A stretch of DNA of 64,000 bases from Staphylotrichum longicolle (Eukaryota > Ascomycota > Sordariomycetes > Sordariales > Chaetomiaceae): NCBI GenBank assembly GCA_019096155.1, contig JAHCVI010000001.1, forward strand, positions 3,658,001-3,722,000, written 5' to 3'. This document shows positions 32,205 through 42,425 of this stretch, one piece after another (position 1 is the stretch's first letter; each line of letters starts with the position of its first letter). A program made the position numbers and the translations under genes. Below the pieces are notes generated by a model. That model made no database searches. It was not told the origin of the DNA and saw nothing but the letters and a program-made list of their open reading frames with translations.

Positions 32205-33669
32205 GGCAAGTGTCAAAGGAAGCAAGCAGGACTTCGAGGACCAGCCTTGACTGAAGGGCATATCTGATGACATGTCAAGGTTGGAGGTTAAGACTGCGAG
32301 ACGATCACGTAGCCTTGTATCCATATTGTCCTTCTCGGGGGTCTTTCACGGCTGGCGGGCAGCTTAGGATCATGACATGTCACTCGTCACGTACTGGCGC
32401 TGAGCAGTGTTGGGGGTTGTGCATCGTAATCCTTGAAGTATCGTGCAATTGAGTGGCCATCATTGTAAACTCGTGTCACAGTTCCGAGTCACACATCTCA
32501 GTTCCGGTTGCTTGTTGAAGACTTCGTGTGGCCATAAATCTGGGTGCTATAGCTCGCTAGGAGGGTGTTCTCAAATGCTCAGAGTGAAGAACTTGAAAAT
32601 TGTTTTTGAGAATTTAACGCTTCTCAAGAGAAAAAGTCTATAGAACCAAGGTTTTCTCAAGTTCGAGAGATTAAACTAGGAAAAAACTAAAGACCTAGAA
32701 TGCAAGATAAACAACAGGGGTAAAAAATGGAGGAGAGTAGAAATCAAGGAGAACGAGGATGAGGAAGAGGAAGAGGAAGAGGAAGAGGAAGAGAGAGAAA
32801 AGAAGAAAAAAGAGAAAAAGGAAAGATAATGACAAAAACACTCTCAACCCCCCCATGAGCATGTCACAGTATTTAATCCCCCTGGAGAGCCCCCTTCTCC
32901 GGCACAGTCGCTTTGTGAGTTGGTGGCGTCGTGTATCCTATGCAGATCTCACATCGGGTGTCTACCTTAGAGTTTTCGTCTCTCCCTGGTGGGTGCTCTG
33001 GTCCCCATCCCGCTGGCCAGCCCAGTGATGCCGAGAATGCCTGAGCTGGCGTGGGGGACGAGGTGGGGGATGTACGTGCTTTCAGACCGCCCATGCATAC
33101 CAATCTCGCTTCCCGACACCTGGGAGCGAGCTGACATTCTGGTCTGTGCCATGTGCATGAGGAGGACGGAGAACAGGGTACTGTTTGATGGAACGTGGGT
33201 TGCCATTCGTGCAGAAGGCACCGGCGTCATCTTGCATGCAATGCAGCCGAGAGAGGCACTAAACCAATAAAAGTGGCTGGGTGTACTTGAAGTATCTCGC
33301 GCAAACTGGCTCAATATCACCCTCGCCTGTGAGCTGTATCTGCGGCAAACCTGAAGAATGTGCGCTTGCTCGTGCCCCACGGCAAGCAATGCGCTAAGGT
33401 TTTCTGAAAAAAACAACCAAATGCAGATGAAAAATGTGCTCGCCCAGAGGAGTGCGTTTTTGTTAGAATTAGCTCGGCTGCGCGATGTGAGTCTGCCGCG
33501 TCCGCTTGGGTGTTGAAGTGGTTGATCCTAGGTACTCCAGTCCGGTTCGCGTTGGATCCATTTAAACCAACACAGGCCGGCAATGTGTTTCACCTCAAGT
33601 CTCGAAGGCGTCCCCGACAGTGGCCATTCCCAATCTACGGCAGTGATATCCTGTGTTTAACTGCCCATC
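32205..33669. other. intergenic, no supported gene
   Basis: This stretch contains a GGAAGA microsatellite (32755-32826). ORFs on both strands lack recognisable features. Confidence 0.55.
32755..32826. repeat. purine-rich GGAAGA microsatellite
   Basis: About 70 bp of almost pure purine on the plus strand, mainly GGAAGA repeats decaying into GAAAA runs. Confidence 0.85.
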
Positions 33670-34572
33670 ATGCTTCGAAACGCGGCAGTGTTTCTCGTGG
33701 GTCTTTGTTCCCTTCCAGCCACGCTGGGTCATTCATCATGTAAAGTCAAGCGCACTTCCATGCTCCAGATTTTCTCAGTTACTAATGGCAAAGCTCAAAC
33801 ACAGGCAACCCTCCGCCCGCGGTGGTCGATCCGCCAGTGAAGTACGGGATGATCCTCTTCCAGGCTTTTGAACCTCTCGACGTGTTCGGGCCAATCCAAG
33901 CCCTGTACATGCTGTCTCGGATTCGTCGTCTGGAGCTCGCGCTTATCTCGGAAACCATGGACGTGGTGACAACACGGCCGGTCGTAGCGGCCATGAACCC
34001 AATGAACTCCAGCGTGGTATGTGCATTTGTCATGGGCAATTCGCCTGCCGCATGCAATCGCTGACCTGTGGGTTCTGCAGTTCCCGACGATCCCCCCGAC
34101 CCATACTCTCCAGACCGCACCCAAAGATCTTGATGTGCTCATTATTCCTGGCGGCCTCGGCACTCGCTCCCCTCTGATCAACGCCACCATTGAATACGTT
34201 TCCCAAACGTACCCCAAACTTGAGTATCTGATCACCGTGTGCACCGGCTCCGCTCTCGCGGCCAGAGCCGGCCTGCTGGATGGTAGGCGAGCGACGACTA
34301 ACAAGGCATCGTGGTCCAATACCGTGATTTACGGTCCCAAGACCAAGTGGATTCCCCATGCACGATGGGTGGTTGATGGAAACATTTGGACGTCGTCGGG
34401 CATCTCTGCAGGGATTGACACCACGCTCGCCTTTATTGAGAAGATGTACGGGAAGGACAACGCGACATACGTCGCCAACATGATGGAGTACGAGAGGCAT
34501 GAGGATTCATCCTGGGACCCGTTCGCGGACATTTTCAAGCCCAACATGACGGGGGTTCTTACGCGTCGTTGA
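33670..34572 (+). CDS. secreted DJ-1/PfpI family protein (isonitrile-hydratase-like), second copy
   Basis: Three exons (33670-33739, 33805-34016, 34081-34572) give 257 aa; introns of 65 and 64 nt keep phase. A short signal peptide (MLRNAAVFLVGLCSLPATLG) precedes the mature chain. The core parallels the gene at 4997-5943: ILFQAFEPLDVFGPIQ, LDVLIIPGGLGTRS, then TVCTGSALAARAGLLDGRRAT with the nucleophile Cys, and WTSSGISAGIDTTLAF. N-glycosylation sequons (NSS, NAT, NMT) are present. The fold includes isonitrile hydratases, and a hydratase gene of this superfamily (xanA) sits in the xanthocillin cluster of Aspergillus fumigatus. Its place 1.5 kb past the copper transporter makes detoxification or processing of a secreted isonitrile plausible but unproven. 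Confidence 0.9.
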
Positions 34573-35230
34573 GGTCTCCATCACGACCAACACTGGCACT
34601 TAACGTACTGTGTAGCCTCAGTATACCGAATGTTGAAACCTTGATTACCTCCTTAAACAGTCGCCATAAAGTTCCGAAGTGCCCAAGTGTGCCCTCACGT
34701 ACACCCTGCGATGAGATGGTGTGGGTGTTACCGCCGCGATTGCTGCAATTCCCATGACTCTAATTACCTATCTTCCCCCTTGTTGACGAGCCATCAGGCT
34801 GTTCACCCAACTACACCCAAACAAAGCAAATGAGGGCTTCTCAAACCACGTCACAAAAGCAACTATACCTTGAGTGTTTCACACATGTTGGGCTGGCTCT
34901 TAGAAACGTCTGCCAGCAGAAGGCACAGTTCTGTTGTGCTGCTGCCAGTCAGCGTACAAGACCAGCTTTCTTCTCTTTCCAAGTCACAAGACCCCAACTC
35001 AAGGAAGATACGTTGGTTCGGTATTTCTGGCCCTCTGGGTATAAGAAGCCAAGCACCCGAAGCCAAACCCAGAGCGTTGTGTTTCAGCCACCATTGCCTG
35101 GACCAAGGTACCCCCACTGACCATCTGTTTACTCAGCGCTCGGGCTTCCTTTGAAGACACCTACACAGTACCTCGCAGCCTTTATCACTGCAACAACTTG
35201 CACTCAAGACTTTCTGTAGTCGGACTTACA
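34573..35230. other. intergenic, no supported gene
   Basis: Only small shadow frames are present. No repeat or RNA gene recognised. Confidence 0.55.
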
Positions 35231-35437
35231 ATGTGCCACTACAAGCACGTCTGGTATTCCTGCCGGGATGTTGAGACTGGGCATGGATATGCCGGGAAGA
35301 TTATTGTCAATGAACCCTGCCCAGACGCCCCGGGTTGCGTTAAACACATGGATGTGGTGGGCAAAGTACTGGAATACGCTTGCTCCCTTTGCCGTGGGTG
35401 GACCGGTTCTACTACTACCTCCTCTACTACCTCTTGA
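35231..35437 (+). CDS. small cysteine-rich protein, 68 aa
   Basis: A single-exon ORF starting MCHYKHVWYSC, with six cysteines including CACSLC-like spacing in YACSLCRGW and a Thr/Ser-rich end. No signal peptide. It shares the MC start, early Tyr/Cys pattern and terminal CxxC with the protein at 1229-1495, so both may belong to the same loose family of fungal zinc-knuckle-like small proteins. Function unknown. The in-frame codons upstream of this ATG are not counted. Confidence 0.55.
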   Translation: MCHYKHVWYSCRDVETGHGYAGKIIVNEPCPDAPGCVKHMDVVGKVLEYACSLCRGWTGSTTTSSTTS

Positions 35438-36212
35438 GATTCAAGTGGCTTGCAAGAAGTGGGGAGGATAGGCCGGGCGGTGACGAGGAGTTTTGCTCCT
35501 GTCTTGTTGCCATCACCCTGACAACAACGACACATGGGCATATCATAACCACCGGGATTCCAACAATTTCCAACCATAAGTTGGGCCCGAAACATTGTGG
35601 TCGAGTGATCTTTGTTTTGGCACTTCAATATCACCCAATGTTGAGCGGTTGCTGGCGAGGACACAAATACATCGCCGCCTGGTGCGGCCGGTTGGCCGAG
35701 AGAAACATATTGGAACATATCTAGCTAAATTGCAAGTTTAAGTAACAGGCATTGCGCAGTATTTACCTTGAATGACTCTGTTGTGATGTGATGTTGTCTG
35801 TCTTGTTTGAACATTGCTGTGACCCTCCTGTTGGTGGGCTGCTTCGCCTCAACCCCGCTAACCAAGGCACTTGCAGTCTTTCCCCGACGATAGATGTATG
35901 AGCTTGAACAAAGAGAAAAGTGTGACAATTGCCAAGAATCTGCTTTGTCTTCTGGCGGAGTCGTTGTGTTTATTTCAACTGATGCGACCCACAAACAGAG
36001 ACAGTGCAGGAGGAAAACAACATCGAACAGCACACGAAAGGTCAACTCAGCAAGGTGGCGATCAAGGGCTCAGAACCTCCATGCTGCGTTGTTCGTGTAT
36101 TCCTAGGTTCGGATTTTGGCGCCAACTGTCACACGAGCAAAAGCACATCCTTCACCAAACAAAGACCTAGATTCCGTGTGACACCAACAGTTCTTATCAA
36201 CGGTATTCGGAC
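35438..36212. other. intergenic, no supported gene
   Basis: Only short chance frames. The sequence leads into the left arm of an inverted repeat. Confidence 0.5.
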
Positions 36213-36399
36213 AGCGGCGGCTGAGCGGTCTGGAACAGGGAGCGCGCAGTGAGCTTGAGAGCGCTGGGAACACGGTGGTCAGAAGGATGCAGCAGTATTG
36301 CAGTGGTTGTGATGGCTCCAATTGACGCCGTCTTGATTTCTTTGTTGTTCTGTTGAACGGTCGGTCGTCTGGGTGAGCCAATCTCTGGCCATTGGCCAC
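36213..36399 (-). repeat. inverted repeat, left arm (about 187 bp)
   Basis: The reverse complement of this stretch is nearly identical to 37105-37291, beginning GTGGCCAATGGCCAGAGATT in each arm, with only a handful of mismatches that increase toward the outer end. Both arms translate to the same short frame (NGQRLAHPDDRPFNRTTKK), which is how the pairing is easily seen. Confidence 0.85.
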
Positions 36400-37104
36400 C
36401 TGCATGTGACTACCTTATATCTCAATATCCATCTAAACCAGGGTCATTGCGGCCCTGGTGTTGACGAAGAACCCTTCTCTTAAATCCTATCTCCACTTGT
36501 TTCCTATGTTTTAGTACCTGAGACCCCCTTAAAAAACACCATACTGCCCGCTAGTGCTCTACACGCTATTTTAGTATAGACTCGACCCGAGCCTGGTATG
36601 TAAGAACTAGGAGTTGAGCACTTCTGACTGTGAGCTAATCACCTCTTACAGGTCCTATCTTGGCAGCTACCCGCAACCGGAGATAGCACAAGGTATCTTG
36701 ACCGATTTCAGGTACATGGCAGAGATAGTAAACATGCTTCAAGCTACACATGGCGAGGCAAAGTCTCTATATTGAACCTGACAGATAGAAGCAGGATAAA
36801 GTAGTACTTGGAGTTAGCAAAGTCCCAACCAAATTAAAGAACGAGTGTGACTGTGGATTCGGGTGACGCTTGAGTTGGAAACTCAGAGTGTGTGAGGATG
36901 TCACAAGACAAAGAGGATAAACAATGTATGGGCTACACGATACAAGGACAGTACCTAAATGAGCAAACTAAAGGCTTTGGTAGGTAAGAATAAACCACTG
37001 TGGTATATCATCGCGTGTCCTTCGGCACTTGTCACACGGCTCAGACTGGAGACGTAGGATATCCCCAAGGCTAGTAGAACAGGCAGGCATATACGACCAA
37101 GGTA
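36400..37104. mobile_element. 705-bp spacer between inverted repeats, probable element remnant
   Basis: This stretch is AT-richer than its surroundings, with no long ORF. Together with its 187-bp inverted arms it forms a unit of about 1.08 kb. The architecture suits a non-autonomous or decayed transposon, or an insertion followed by inversion. No transposase is present and the class is unknown. Confidence 0.45.
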
Positions 37105-37291
37105 GTGGCCAATGGCCAGAGATTGGCTCACCCAGACGACCGACCGTTCAACAGAACAACAAAGAAATCAAGACGGCGTCAATTGGAGCCATCACAACCA
37201 CTGCAATACTGCTGCATCCTTCTGACCACCGTGTTCCCAGCGCTCTCAACCTCACTGCGCGCCCCCTGTTCCACACCGCCCAGCCACCGCT
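37105..37291 (+). repeat. inverted repeat, right arm (about 187 bp)
   Basis: Partner of 36213-36399 in opposite orientation. Similarity is strongest next to the spacer and fades near the CAGCC-ACCGC end. Confidence 0.85.
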
Positions 37292-37797
37292 TCCCCAACA
37301 GTCAATAAGCCCCGAACTTGCCGCATCCTTCGGACGCCATGATCTCAGCAAGTCGGATTTTGAACATCACCACCAGGTCCTTTGATCAATGGTCGATTAT
37401 GCTTGTAGTGGCGCCTAAACGGGAGCGGCTATTATGGTAGTTTGTCTTCAGGTAGGTTTTGTGGAGACCCCTGAACCCCTTTTGCAAGAACATCACCAGA
37501 CATCGCTGAGGCAATGGAATCCGCCTGGCAGGGCAAGGGAACGTGGCCGGGAACGAATGACTACGACCACCAATATTTGGAACGCGCGTGATTTATTGAG
37601 TTTGTAACTAAACTAAAAAGCCGTGAGGCAATTGTTCTGGTTAATGAAACTGCGATGGAATGAACGAATGGCTGGCCAGCAAGTCGAACAGTAAAAGCAA
37701 ACGAAAAGAAACCACCACTCCCTTCTCCTCCACTCTACTCCGTATACTCAGTTGCATGTCCCCGCCTCAGGTTTGTTCATGCAAAGCGGAGAGTATT
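37292..37797. other. intergenic, no supported gene
   Basis: Nothing recognised between the right repeat arm and the small secreted protein gene. Confidence 0.55.
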
Positions 37798-38180
37798 CTA
37801 GTTGCAAACGGTGTTCGGTCGGCCAAGTCCCTGCTGAGAGCACCCCGTTGCGCAGTCGATGACGAAGGCAGTGGGCTTGCCATCCTTGATCGTCCAGATG
37901 GAGTTCCAGGGATTGGCCGAGCTGTTCAGGCGGCTAAGTTCGGGCACAGTGGTGCCTGCACATGGACCGAATGTCTGATCAGCTTACGTTGCCAATAGTT
38001 ATATTCCAAGGACAACATACATGGCTGCGGGCGATTGAGGAGAAACCATCCGCAGGAATTCCCACTAACCGGGCAGGGTTCCTGACGGGCATCGAGCGCC
38101 GACCCGGAATCCAGGGCAGCAGCCTGGGCGCTAGACAGGAGGGCCGCGGCAAGTGCGACGACGGTGGTGATCTTGAACAT
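37798..38180 (-). CDS. small secreted cysteine-rich protein, 105 aa
   Basis: Two exons (38180-38021, 37955-37798) are joined by a 65-nt GTATGT...CAG intron in phase 1. The first 21 residues form a clear signal peptide (MFKITTVVALAAALLSSAQAA), followed by a short pro-like segment ending LDARQ. The mature part has six cysteines (EPC, NSC, QPC, IDC, TGC, VCN), enough for three disulfides, plus a possible N-glycosylation site (NSS). Size and Cys count fit a small secreted protein or effector candidate; no family is recognised. It lies next to the inverted-repeat element, a common setting for such genes. Confidence 0.8.
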
Positions 38181-39460
38181 TATGGTGATGGTGTATGGAG
38201 TGAGCTTGCTTGAGACAGGCGTGCGTTGATGTGTGTTGGAGATGAATGCTGACACGAAGACTGCGGGGTGAGGAATGAGAAAGCAGGTGCTAGAAGTAGA
38301 ACGACTGCTGGTTCTTATAGACGAAAAGGCTGGTTCCCGATTTTCCGTTCATTGCAAGTCGGAAACGTTCGCGTACACGTAGAGGATTCGCTCTGGCATC
38401 TGAGCCACCCCTTGACCGAAGGGCTGCTGACCACAGAGCACACGCTGACGCGCGCAAGTGGTTCCTGAAATCCCTGGTGACCATGGTTGTCGAGCTCTTC
38501 TGACCTTTTGACGGTCTTATTTCGGCGTTGCCTTTTTGGAAACATGACGATGAAGGCTTCGCAGGTCGGTGAATGCAATGTTGTTATTGTGACTGGCCCA
38601 CTGGCGACATTGCTGAAGTTGTTTTTTCTGGCCATGGGATGGCTGAACAGTTCCATGTACGTCTACTGAAGCTGGTCAGGTCCATCGTAACTCTCCGGTT
38701 ATCGACGGCTTCGAAGTCCTCTGGCCTTGTGGAAAAGGGGGCCCAAGTGGGATGGGGGATGGTGGTGTCGTTGGTCATCACCGCCCCATCAGCGTCAGCT
38801 GAATACTCTAAGCCCGCGTCCCGGAAACTGCAAGCGGTTCTCAAAAGGTCTTGCAAAATATCTCAGTCGATCAACAGAAGTAGAGAGTTTGATTAGCTCT
38901 CCGTTTCTCATGCCGGTATTGGACTTGTTTGGCACTGGATGTAGCGAGTGGTTCGAGTTGAGTTCACAAAGGTATGTTTTACCAAGGGACTTGGGTGTAA
39001 GTCAACACACATGGGTACAGCCCACGTCCACCCCCTGAATGCCAGCCTGGCTCGATACCCTTCTGTCCGATTTTGCAAAGCCAGGTTTCGGTGAAAAGGG
39101 GTACCAAATATCAACAATCTTGGGCACGACAAATCGTTACCCCATGTGATGCGGCTCGGATTCTCCGGTCACCATGTCAGACAGGCAGCCCTGTGTAACA
39201 CCCGGTTTATGCCTGCAATTCGCAACCCGGTAGCCGGGTTCTACACCCATAGCTCTGGTTAAGAGGATCCTGCAGGATCCATGCAGCTTCAGGTCAGCAA
39301 TCTCCGCCAACGTGACAAGAGAATACCACGTTGTGGGTAACACATGGCAGTCATGGACTCGTCTTCCACTTCCCAAGCTCTTGCATTTCGGACTCTTTCC
39401 GAGACTGATATCAATTCGCTAGCTATCTACCAACAACAACCGCCAACTTCAGGGTATCAT
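38181..39460. other. 1.3-kb intergenic, no supported gene
   Basis: The small ORFs on both strands have no signal peptide, domain or splice support. Confidence 0.55.
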
Positions 39461-41440
39461 CTAGTACACGTAACGGTATGTGAGCGCCCTGTCTCCCTTC
39501 TCCGAGAGCTCCTCGGGAGAGTACAGATCCAATGCACCCTCATCGATCTTTCTCGCCCTCTTCCTGTTCTGCGCTGTATAACCCATGAGGAGAACTGCAC
39601 AGGCAATGAGACCGCCCCCAATAAAGCCGAGCTCCAGTCCATGCCCAAGGACGTAACGCGGGCCGTCGCGAGCCCTGTAGAAGTTGCTGGCCATGGCCTG
39701 AACAGTCTTAGTGTCAGCTCAGTTGTCTGGTGCCTCGAAAGGGACAGTCACTTACACCACCCAGGTTGCCGACACCAATCTGCAACGCCATTCCAACAGA
39801 TCGCTTGAGTGAGCCAGACAGGTTGTTTGACAACCAAGCGATAACACCCGGAAACGCAGGATAGATGGCACAAGCGGCCACAAAAACGCCGCCGTAGACC
39901 ACCTTGGGGTGTTCCCGCGGGTCTGTAGCGATGCACATGGAGAAGCCGATGACCATCGTGAGCAGGCAGCCGACAATAAAGGGGCTGCGCTTGCCAACTT
40001 TGTCCGAGCAGTAGGCGACGATGACGGCGAGGATGGCAGCCGTGATATAAATCGGAACTTTAAGCTCGCGTTAGTCCTAGCACCAAATGTCATGAGCTTA
40101 GGGGCAACACTCACCTGTCATCAGCTGGGCTTGGCTACTCTTGTATCCCAATTGGCGGATAATGGTGGGGAGGAACAGTGAGATGCCGTAAAGGGGGCAA
40201 ACGACCTGTCACAGTCATGTTAGGTCGAGTATGCACGAAAAAGGGGGGACCACTTACACCCCAATAAACAAAGATGTTGACCCAGATCTGCCAGTCGAGG
40301 AACGCGTCCTTGACGTATTTCCACTTAAACTCATCGGCCTGAGCAACCTGCGCACGGTTCGGATCCTGGCTCTGGCCTTGGTACTTGAGGCGATACATCA
40401 CGAACGCACGCTCGTCTTCGTTGAGGAAGCCCGCCGTCTCGGGAAAGTCGAAAAGGGCGAAGAAGGCAATACAAGCCACAATGACTGTGACAATGCCTGT
40501 AAGAAGCGGTTAGCAGCGCTTCATAATAGGGAGGAGGAAGAGAAGGATGCGAGAGTGGGGCGGAGAAAGGAGCGTAGGTTCGTCAACCCGCCCCCCCCCC
40601 CCCCCCCAACACCAGCCCAACCCCATTGCCAGTTCCCGGGATGAAAAAGACTTGCCTTCCAGAATAAAGATCCAGCGCCAGCCTTCTAAGCCAGCAACCC
40701 CGTCCATCTTGCCGATCGCAAAGGCCAACAGTCCGCTGAAAGCGCCGGCAACGCTGGCGGCGCTGAAGAACATGGCTTGACGCAGCTGAATCTCCTCCCG
40801 CTTGTACCAATTTGTCAAGTAGTATGCCACGCCGGGGAACAGACCAGCCTCGGTGACGCCCAGAAAGATGCGTGCGGTGAGTAGCCCGGTGTAGTTTTGT
40901 ACAATTCCCATCAAGGTCATGACAACACCCCAGGCCACCATGATCGCCGGCAACCAGATTGAGGGCCGAACTTTCTTGAGCATGAGGTTGCTGGGCACTT
41001 CGAAAGCAGCATATGTAAAGAAGAACGCCGTAAGACACCAGTTATACTGGTCGTCTGTGAGTTTCAAGTCTTCTTGAAGGCCCTCGATCTTCGCGTTGCC
41101 TATGTTGCCACCTGTACCGACATTGTCAGACATGAGAGCAAGGACGTCCTCGGAGGAAGGAGCATACGGTCAAGGAATGACAGCAGGTAAAGCAGGGCGA
41201 GCATGGGAATGAGCCGCATGTCCATCTGTCGGTGGTCGTGTCAGCGTTGGTGATGGTCAGGGAGGTCACCCACCCCTGAGGCAGACCAGGACATACCTTT
41301 CTCAGAATCGCCTTTTCATCGAGATGAGCAAACGACTGGAGTGTCGTCGGCGGGACGGCCACTCTGTCGACTTGCTCAACATCGACGCGGTCGTCAGACT
41401 GTGACCCCAAGCCATCCGGCTTCTCTGTGTAAGTCCCCAT
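39461..41440 (-). CDS. MFS permease, anion:cation symporter (allantoate/nicotinate-permease-like) family
   Basis: Seven exons (41440-41297, 41225-41168, 41111-40656, 40496-40258, 40205-40115, 40057-39756, 39697-39461) give 508 aa; every junction keeps phase. Exon 2 supplies helix 1 (MRLIPMLALLYLLSFLD), and RGNIGNAKIEGL follows with the signature LDRGNIGNA. Also typical are YAAFEVPSNLMLKK, GVTEAGLFPGVAYYLTNWY and a central cytosolic loop (FLNEDERAFVMYRL). Twelve helices are expected in the plasma membrane. Relatives import allantoate, nicotinate, pantothenate or similar organic anions; the substrate is not predictable. The third intron (40497-40655) uses a GC donor (GGCAAGT) and contains a 17-base G run on the sense strand. 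The start is the first ATG (MGTYTEK). Confidence 0.9.
40591..40607. repeat. homopolymer run of 17 C
   Basis: Seventeen consecutive C on the plus strand, inside the GC-AG intron of the MFS permease gene. It is a likely length-variable or error-prone position. Confidence 0.9.
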
Positions 41441-42425
41441 CTTTGATCCTGACAACTGAACAGGCTCCCTTGGTGAGTGTCACAAGCCAAAAGACGAGCA
41501 AGAAAGATGGCCCTCTCGTTCTGCTCAAGACGCGGATCGTCGTCTGCTTCTTAACCAGGTCACATCGAATCCTACTTTCCACAGAACCCACTTCTCGACG
41601 ATCCGTCCGAGTCAAAACCCCTGTCCATCACCACTGTCATCCAACACCCACAACTTTCACCCGCAGTGACAGCGTCTCACTAGAGCCTATCGTCCACACG
41701 TAGCGCCTCCTTCCCCCACTGACACTCCGCCAAGTTCCACAACAGACTCCTCCCCCGCACAAATCCAGATTCCACTTCCCCGCAAACTTCGCCCCCCGTA
41801 ACCCCAGATAGCCCCACAGCCGCGGAATTGCCCAAAAGGGGCGAGATCGCCAGGCGCTTGGCGGATCAACTGGTCCTGCCCTGCTTCTGCCGCGGCCGAA
41901 CCCCATTGCCGGTCAACTTGTCTGCCACATCTCTGGCGTCAGCGGCTGCGGGGAAACAAGCGAAGCCGCGGCCTGCCTTGGTGTTTAGTCCCGTTCTGGC
42001 CCCGTTGAACAATGAAGCATCAGCCAAGAGATTTAGCGAGATGCTAATACGGAGGAATTGCGCTCCATTGGCAAATCTCAAGGCCGCGGCTCAACGGGGT
42101 GGCTGCCGCACGGATGATAAGCGTCGTCCCATCACGTCGGCGGCTGAGAAGGTGGCCGGGAGGATATTCCCAGATCTGGAGACAACCGTGGTTGTTCGTC
42201 CACGTGCTATCTCGCCTTGCATCTGATGCTAGTTCCTACTAGTTCCTGAAACAGACATGCAACGCTGTTCTGGGCTGGGACAAACGGCCGGAGCCGACCA
42301 TAACCGGGAGCGCGGAATGCAAACAAACACACCGTCGTATTGCGACCTTCCTTTCCGGGCTCGCTGTCCAACCCGACCTCGCCAACCCCAACCCACACCA
42401 CGCCTTATCAACCACGGCAGTCCGC
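41441..42425. other. intergenic, no supported gene
   Basis: A plus-strand open frame at 41828-42226 has no features beyond composition and is left uncalled. The rest is upstream sequence of the permease and the 3' flank of the DPP IV gene. Confidence 0.5.
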
